A stretch of 64,000 bases of DNA from Timema cristinae (taxonomy: Eukaryota > Arthropoda > Insecta > Phasmatodea > Timematidae), in NCBI GenBank assembly GCA_039000515.1, contig JBCFYV010000001.1, forward strand, positions 59,144,234-59,208,233, read 5' to 3'. Position 1 is the stretch's first letter; every line of letters begins with the position of its first letter. Positions 59,983 through 64,000 of this stretch are shown here, in pieces. The position numbers were made by a program, and so were the translations under genes. Below the pieces are notes generated by a model. It did no database searches. It saw only the letters and a program-made list of their open reading frames with translations, and had not been told where the DNA came from.

Positions 59983-60596
59983 GATGGGTCACTCATGAGC
60001 GAGTCATTCAAATTGAACGAGAGCTGTGAACGAACGACTCTCGCATTGCGAACGAGACATTCACGCTGCCATTACTCACAACTTTATTGCTCTCATTCAC
60101 GACTCTTCTGTCGTTCTTCGTTTGCTACGAAGAAAAAATCAACTGTAAATTCTTACTATCGTTACTAGATAGCAGTACTGCCTACAATATTAAACTATTT
60201 TTCTTAACATCACTTAGACATAATTCTGTGAATTGGACACTAAAGGTTATATGCTAATGTTAATTATTATAAGTGATATGAGTAAGTAATAGAATTAAAG
60301 AATCAAATACAATAGGATTCGGATAAATTACGCATAAAACTTAATTCGTTCATAAGTTGGAATTAAAGGGAAAGGAACAAATTTGCACGCTCGGAACGGG
60401 AATAGTGAGTGAGAACTAGTTAGCGCTCGTTCATCAAGTTATGGCTAGGGAAGGGATGAAGGGATTGGGAGCGAGCCAGCCATACGGTGAACTCTTCATG
60501 AACGACTCTTTGGAGTGAGCGAGCTTATGTGAGCTAGCTCACCATAGATAAGGGATTGTAGCTCACGTCAATGAGCTGGTTCGACCCATCACTAGT
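59983..60596. mobile_element. Non-autonomous hAT-like element (TAG-GATGGGTC termini)
   Basis: The left end TAGAGATGGGTCACTCATGA and the right end reversed TAGTGATGGGTCGAACCAGC form inverted termini. Sub-terminal sequence is packed with GAGC/GCTC and ACGAACGACTC motifs in both orientations. The middle (60120-60400) is AT-rich and non-coding. No clean 8-bp duplication. Confidence 0.6.
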
Positions 60597-60615
60597 AATA
60601 AGTATTAACACCTTA

Positions 60616-60807
60616 TTACATAATAAAATTATCATGTTTAAAATATGTAGGTTCATTTATTAGCAATAGAGAACGTATTGTACATCCTTTTAATTCTCTG
60701 GAAGTTTTCGATGGTAACATTTTGCATTCATTGACCCAATCTAAGATCTTCAAACTAAAAATATTAAGTAAATCTATAAATATAACACACAAGTTTAAAA
60801 AAATCAT
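60616..60807 (-). other. Short open frame, probably non-coding
   Basis: A 63-codon frame beside the hAT-like element, without domain features or splice context. Listed so that the stretch is accounted for; I do not propose a gene. Confidence 0.15.
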
Positions 60808-60839
60808 TGTTAAATTAAGATGGTTTATTTTCTCTTATA

Positions 60840-61122
60840 TTATTATTATTATTAGCACCACGTCTTACTAGCCGTTCGGGTTATACGCACTTACGCTAAT
60901 GTGTAATGGTAGGGTGATTGTGAGATGAAATGAAGGACCTACAGTTTAACGTGGAATCCGAACCACGGTGGCGACCTGGCATTCCACACATTCACAAGAT
61001 GTCTTGTCAGAAGTGTAGGAAGGGTTTGGAAATCAGATAAATCTGTGCCGGGACTGAGGATTGAACCCCGGCCGCCAGCACAGAAGTCCGACACCTTACC
61101 CCTAGACCACCAGGTCACCGGC
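60840..61122 (-). mobile_element. Full-length SINE family A, 11-bp TSD
   Basis: Reverse-strand complete copy with A box TGGTCTAGGGGTAAGG, B box GGGGTTCAATCCTCAG, body and 3' module, tail (AAT)n on the left. Flanking duplication TTTCTCTTATA (60829-60839 and 61123-61133). Very similar to 8687-8972. Confidence 0.92.
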
Positions 61123-61318
61123 TTTCTCTTATACTGTAACTTACATAAATAGCAGAAAATACCCTTATTATTTGTATAAGAATTAAAAATTAAGAATTTT
61201 CTAATAGCAAAAAGGGAACTGGAATCTTTTTCACAATCAAGCCCTTATTTCTAAAAAATTTCTTGTTGCAATCAAAACCTAGTACCCCATGTACGATTTG
61301 AACTATGAATGTAAGCCA

Positions 61319-61557
61319 CAAGGCCGTAGCCAGCCAATAATTTCAGAGGGGGTTTTGGTTCTGGAGGTTAGAAAAATGTATAATTACCTCTATACATTCC
61401 CTGAATTGCTTTTTATGTTAACACAGTCCCCTAATTTGTAATTGTACCTTAATTTTGATATTGTTTGAACCATAAATAAAGCCATTTTATGTATTTTGTT
61501 TATAAAATTTCAGGGGGGGGGGGGGGGGTGAACGCCAACCACTCGACTACGACCTTG
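61319..61557. mobile_element. Short MITE with CAAGGCCGTAG termini
   Basis: CAAGGCCGTAGCCAG at the left and, reversed, CAAGGTCGTAGTCGAGTGG at the right. The interior is AT-rich with GGGGG next to each end (G run 61514-61527). No reliable duplication. Confidence 0.6.
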
Positions 61558-61559
61558 GC

Positions 61560-62060
61560 AAGTCATTACATTCACTTTGTAATTCACAAATATTATATTT
61601 AAATATAACATGGATCTATTATATAGAAGTTCGATATAATTACTCTATATCATGAGATATTATAGGATATTTGCAAGCCTATCAGTGCATTTCCCGTAGG
61701 TCTTATGGTCCATAAAGCTGTATGTAGGCGATGTGTCAATGATTTTAGAAATATTGTAACTATCTCGCATCAGTTGTGCTATCTATATTCAGATTAAATC
61801 ACTAACAGTACTTTTTTCTTTCCGAAAATACCCAAAGGTTTTTAATTTACATTTTAGGCCAAATGACTTTAGTGAAATTAATTTTTAGGCCAAATGACTT
61901 TTGGTTTCATCTTTAGGCCAACTGCCACGTCCCCATCCGAGTAACATAACTTTTTTTTCATGTAGAAAATATAAACATAAACATTTTGTCTTAGTGATAA
62001 AATTTATTAGGTTGATATAAACTAATTGGTTTAAAAGTACAGAGATAAAAACTAGAATAA
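61560..62060. other. AT-rich interval before the copia element
   Basis: Contains three direct copies of TTTTAGGCCAAATGACTT-like phrases (61853-61925), a small tandem repeat. No gene. Confidence 0.6.
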
Positions 62061-62066
62061 CTGTCT

Positions 62067-62400
62067 GTTGACATTATTTAGTTCTTGACTATGATGAGAC
62101 ATATGTAGTTGTTGTTTTGTTTCTAGCCTCTTGTGTTGTTGCGCATGCGCGTTGTTTTTTTTTTTAGTTTCAGTTGCGTTTAACAGACTTGTAATGTAAT
62201 GTTTGTCGTGTCTTTGTTGTATCCAAGGTGATTGATTTCGGTAGTTCTTAGACAAAAGTCAATCAGTGGTGTATTCTCTTTTAATGGCTGATGAAATGAA
62301 TAACGGTACGATGAAGCGGTAAAAGCTGGTGTGCTTGTATTTAAACAGTAATAATTCAACAGGTTATAGGCCCAGTCACGCTTCCTCTGCGCCGCCATTA
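62067..62400 (+). repeat. Probable copia 5' LTR and leader
   Basis: The stretch from TGTTGACATTATTTAG to about GCGCCGCCA precedes gag, begins TG and ends CA, and is followed by TTATATCAAAGTG, where a primer-binding site would be. The second LTR lies beyond the window, so the boundaries are a guess. Confidence 0.4.
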
Positions 62401-62560
62401 TATCAAAGTGTTAAGTTGAGAAACTTTTGTTCGTGTCGTCGCTACACATTTTGTTGTTCGTGTTGACGGTACGGTTTGTTCGTGTCGTGTGTACGTTTTG
62501 CTCGTGACGTCGGTAGGTGTATATTGCATCCAGTATATTTTCTTTTCTCTGCTTGCAGCA

Positions 62561-63421
62561 ATGACGGAAAAGGACACATACGATCTCACAAAATTTGACG
62601 GCACAAATTTCGCATTATGGAAATTTAGCGTGTCATTCTTACTTGATGCTCAAGATTTGGTAGAATTTGTGGAAGGGACAGATACAGAGCCCGACAAAGC
62701 AGCAAAACTCGACGCGTGGAAAGTATGGAAAAAATGTAAGTCAAAAACAGCAGTGATCTTATTGAGCTCAGTGGATCGGACATTTCATGTGAATTTAATA
62801 AACTGTAGGACACCGAAAGAGATCTGGGATAAACTACATTCTTTGTATGGAGACACAAGTGAAGATGCGAAACAAGATTGTTGGCAACAATTTTACGATT
62901 TTCGGATCAAGAATGGCGTGCCTGTCGCAACACAGCTAGAAAAATTTGAAACCATCTGTAAGAAACTTGATGATGCAGGTGAACAACCACCTGATTCAGC
63001 CGTGATGTCTAAACTGCTGAACAGTTTGCCATCAAGATTCTCGGCATTTACCATGGCATGGGAGTGCATTGCAAAAGATGAGCGAAAAAAGGAGAATTTA
63101 ATTGCGAGGATAATTCGTGAGGACAAAAGATTGACATCAATGGAAGAGGAGTCTTCATCACTTGCGCTGCAAGTAAAAGCCCTGCAGCTAAAACTAGATG
63201 AACAAGAAAAAATGTCATCCAATTACCAAAAGGTTAATGATTCCAAAGACAAGCGGAAGAAAAATTCCAAGAGTATTGAAGAGTTGAAAAGAAAACATCC
63301 TTGTAAGTACTGCAACGAGCTTGGTCACTGGTATCGTGAATGTGAAACGCGAATGGCAGATGAAGGAAAAGGAAGAAAAATGAGTGATGATTCTGCATCT
63401 CCGCCGCGATTTTTTCAGTGA
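62561..63421 (+). CDS. Ty1/copia Gag
   Basis: Open frame from ATG at 62561 (preceded by TGCTTGCAGCA, acceptor-like) to TGA at 63419-63421, 286 residues. The start motif KFDGTNFALWKFSVSFLL (residues ~10-27) and the helical copia gag core (WKKCKSKTAVILLSSVD; TPKEIWDKLHSLYG) are typical. A coiled-coil-like segment (SSSLALQVKALQLKLDEQE) precedes one CCHC knuckle CKYCNELGHWYREC. The end (ASPPRFFQ) reads off-frame where the pol part should continue. Intact Gag suggests a relatively young element. Confidence 0.9.
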   Translation: MTEKDTYDLTKFDGTNFALWKFSVSFLLDAQDLVEFVEGTDTEPDKAAKLDAWKVWKKCKSKTAVILLSSVDRTFHVNLINCRTPKEIWDKLHSLYGDTSEDAKQDCWQQFYDFRIKNGVPVATQLEKFETICKKLDDAGEQPPDSAVMSKLLNSLPSRFSAFTMAWECIAKDERKKENLIARIIREDKRLTSMEEESSSLALQVKALQLKLDEQEKMSSNYQKVNDSKDKRKKNSKSIEELKRKHPCKYCNELGHWYRECETRMADEGKGRKMSDDSASPPRFFQ

Positions 63422-64000
63422 ACTCAGACCGGTTGGTAAGATAAAGTTAGTTCAAATTGCAAGCGACATGATGTTACCTGTAGCAGGTATTGGCACAATA
63501 TATATTCTTGCAGAGGTGCATGGAAAGAAGGTCAACCGGAAATTGACCAATGTTCTTTTAGTTCCGGATTTGAAACGAAATTTATTTTCAGTGGGAGCGA
63601 TCAATGACAAAAATTTCTCATTCCATAGTTACCATAATCACTGCGAGGTCCGAGAAAGAAGTGGGGCCTTATCAGCAAAAGGGGTGCGTCATGGATCGCT
63701 GTTCCGAATGCTTTTTGAGGTACAAGTTTCTTCAAAGTGTAATGTTGCAGAAGTTAACTCCCTGAAGCTGTGGCACGAAAGGTTGGGTTACATTAATGTC
63801 AATTCAATTAATGCAACGGAAAAATTTGACGCAGCTAATGGTTTAGTAATCAAAGACAAATCCAATTTTTTCTGTGAAGCGTGAACTATGGGAAAGCATG
63901 CTCGCAAACCACATCCATATAGCAAGAGACCAAAAGCTAATAATCCCGGTGAAAAGATTCATTCGGATGTCTGCGGTCCAGTTAATATACAGTCACCAGG
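63412..64000 (+). pseudogene. Copia pol: protease C-end, GAG-pre-integrase, start of integrase
   Basis: In the +1 frame relative to Gag, the reading begins FFSELRPVGKIKLVQIASD, then VPDLKRNLFSVGAINDK (end of the protease region) and LKLWHERLGYINVNSI (GAG-pre-integrase, HH of the zinc site). The expected DSGA protease active site, normally just before FFSEL, is absent: sequence jumps from the knuckle tail straight to it, implying a deletion. The first Cys pair of the integrase zinc site is broken, FFCEA then TGA (63882-63884) where Cys is expected, followed in frame by TMGKHARKPHPYS and HSDVCGP. Continues past the window edge. Confidence 0.85.

Noticed and set aside
59983..60596. Telomere- or origin-like inverted GAGC motifs
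   Set aside because: The inverted TAG-GATGGGTC termini explain the motif symmetry as a transposon end structure.

Overview
The window is AT-rich eukaryotic nuclear DNA. Host genes are few, use GT-AG introns and lie in a dense mosaic of transposable elements of many ages. The mixture of mariner, pogo/Tigger, hAT, Penelope-like, Ty3/gypsy, Ty1/copia, several non-LTR RT 3' ends and abundant tRNA-headed SINEs with (AAT)n tails suggests an arthropod, most likely an insect. That assignment is inference; I cannot name the species. Nothing bacterial, no CRISPR array and no operon is present.

Host genes. (1) A five-coding-exon + strand gene spans 13195-33239. Its splice phases close exactly on a 205-aa protein, with AATAAA just after the stop; I do not recognise the family. 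(2) The 3' end of a - strand gene of unknown family lies at 44299-45039. (3) A two-coding-exon C2H2 zinc-finger gene is on the - strand at 50208-51800. (4) A clear RPUSD2-like pseudouridine synthase is on the - strand at 57420-59063.

Layout. 1-9.4 kb: a minisatellite whose inverted copy lies at 9.2 kb, a ~40-bp satellite with higher-order order (1.7-2.9 kb), a hAT-type non-autonomous element (5.0-5.6 kb) and several SINEs. 9.4-33 kb: the unknown + strand gene. Its introns carry a ~1.4-kb repeat (partly upstream of exon 1), a dead mariner, a 36-bp minisatellite, a Penelope-like element with long inverted arms, and a hAT transposase pseudogene split by a nearly intact pogo-type element with a TA duplication. 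33-44 kb: a SINE nested in a SINE, the inverted copy of the 1.4-kb repeat next to a palindrome, and a complete but decayed gypsy element with both LTRs and a 4-bp duplication. 44-60 kb: the three - strand host genes, LINE RT remnants, and a Penelope fragment interrupted by a MITE with a perfect 8-bp duplication. 60-64 kb: MITEs, a SINE with target-site duplication, and the 5' half of a copia element that has lost its protease motif and runs off the window.

I found no convincing new multi-gene system. The best leads are the two host genes without recognised families, the nested insertions that can be dated by stratigraphy, the 3' module shared between SINE families, and the Penelope inverted-arm structure.
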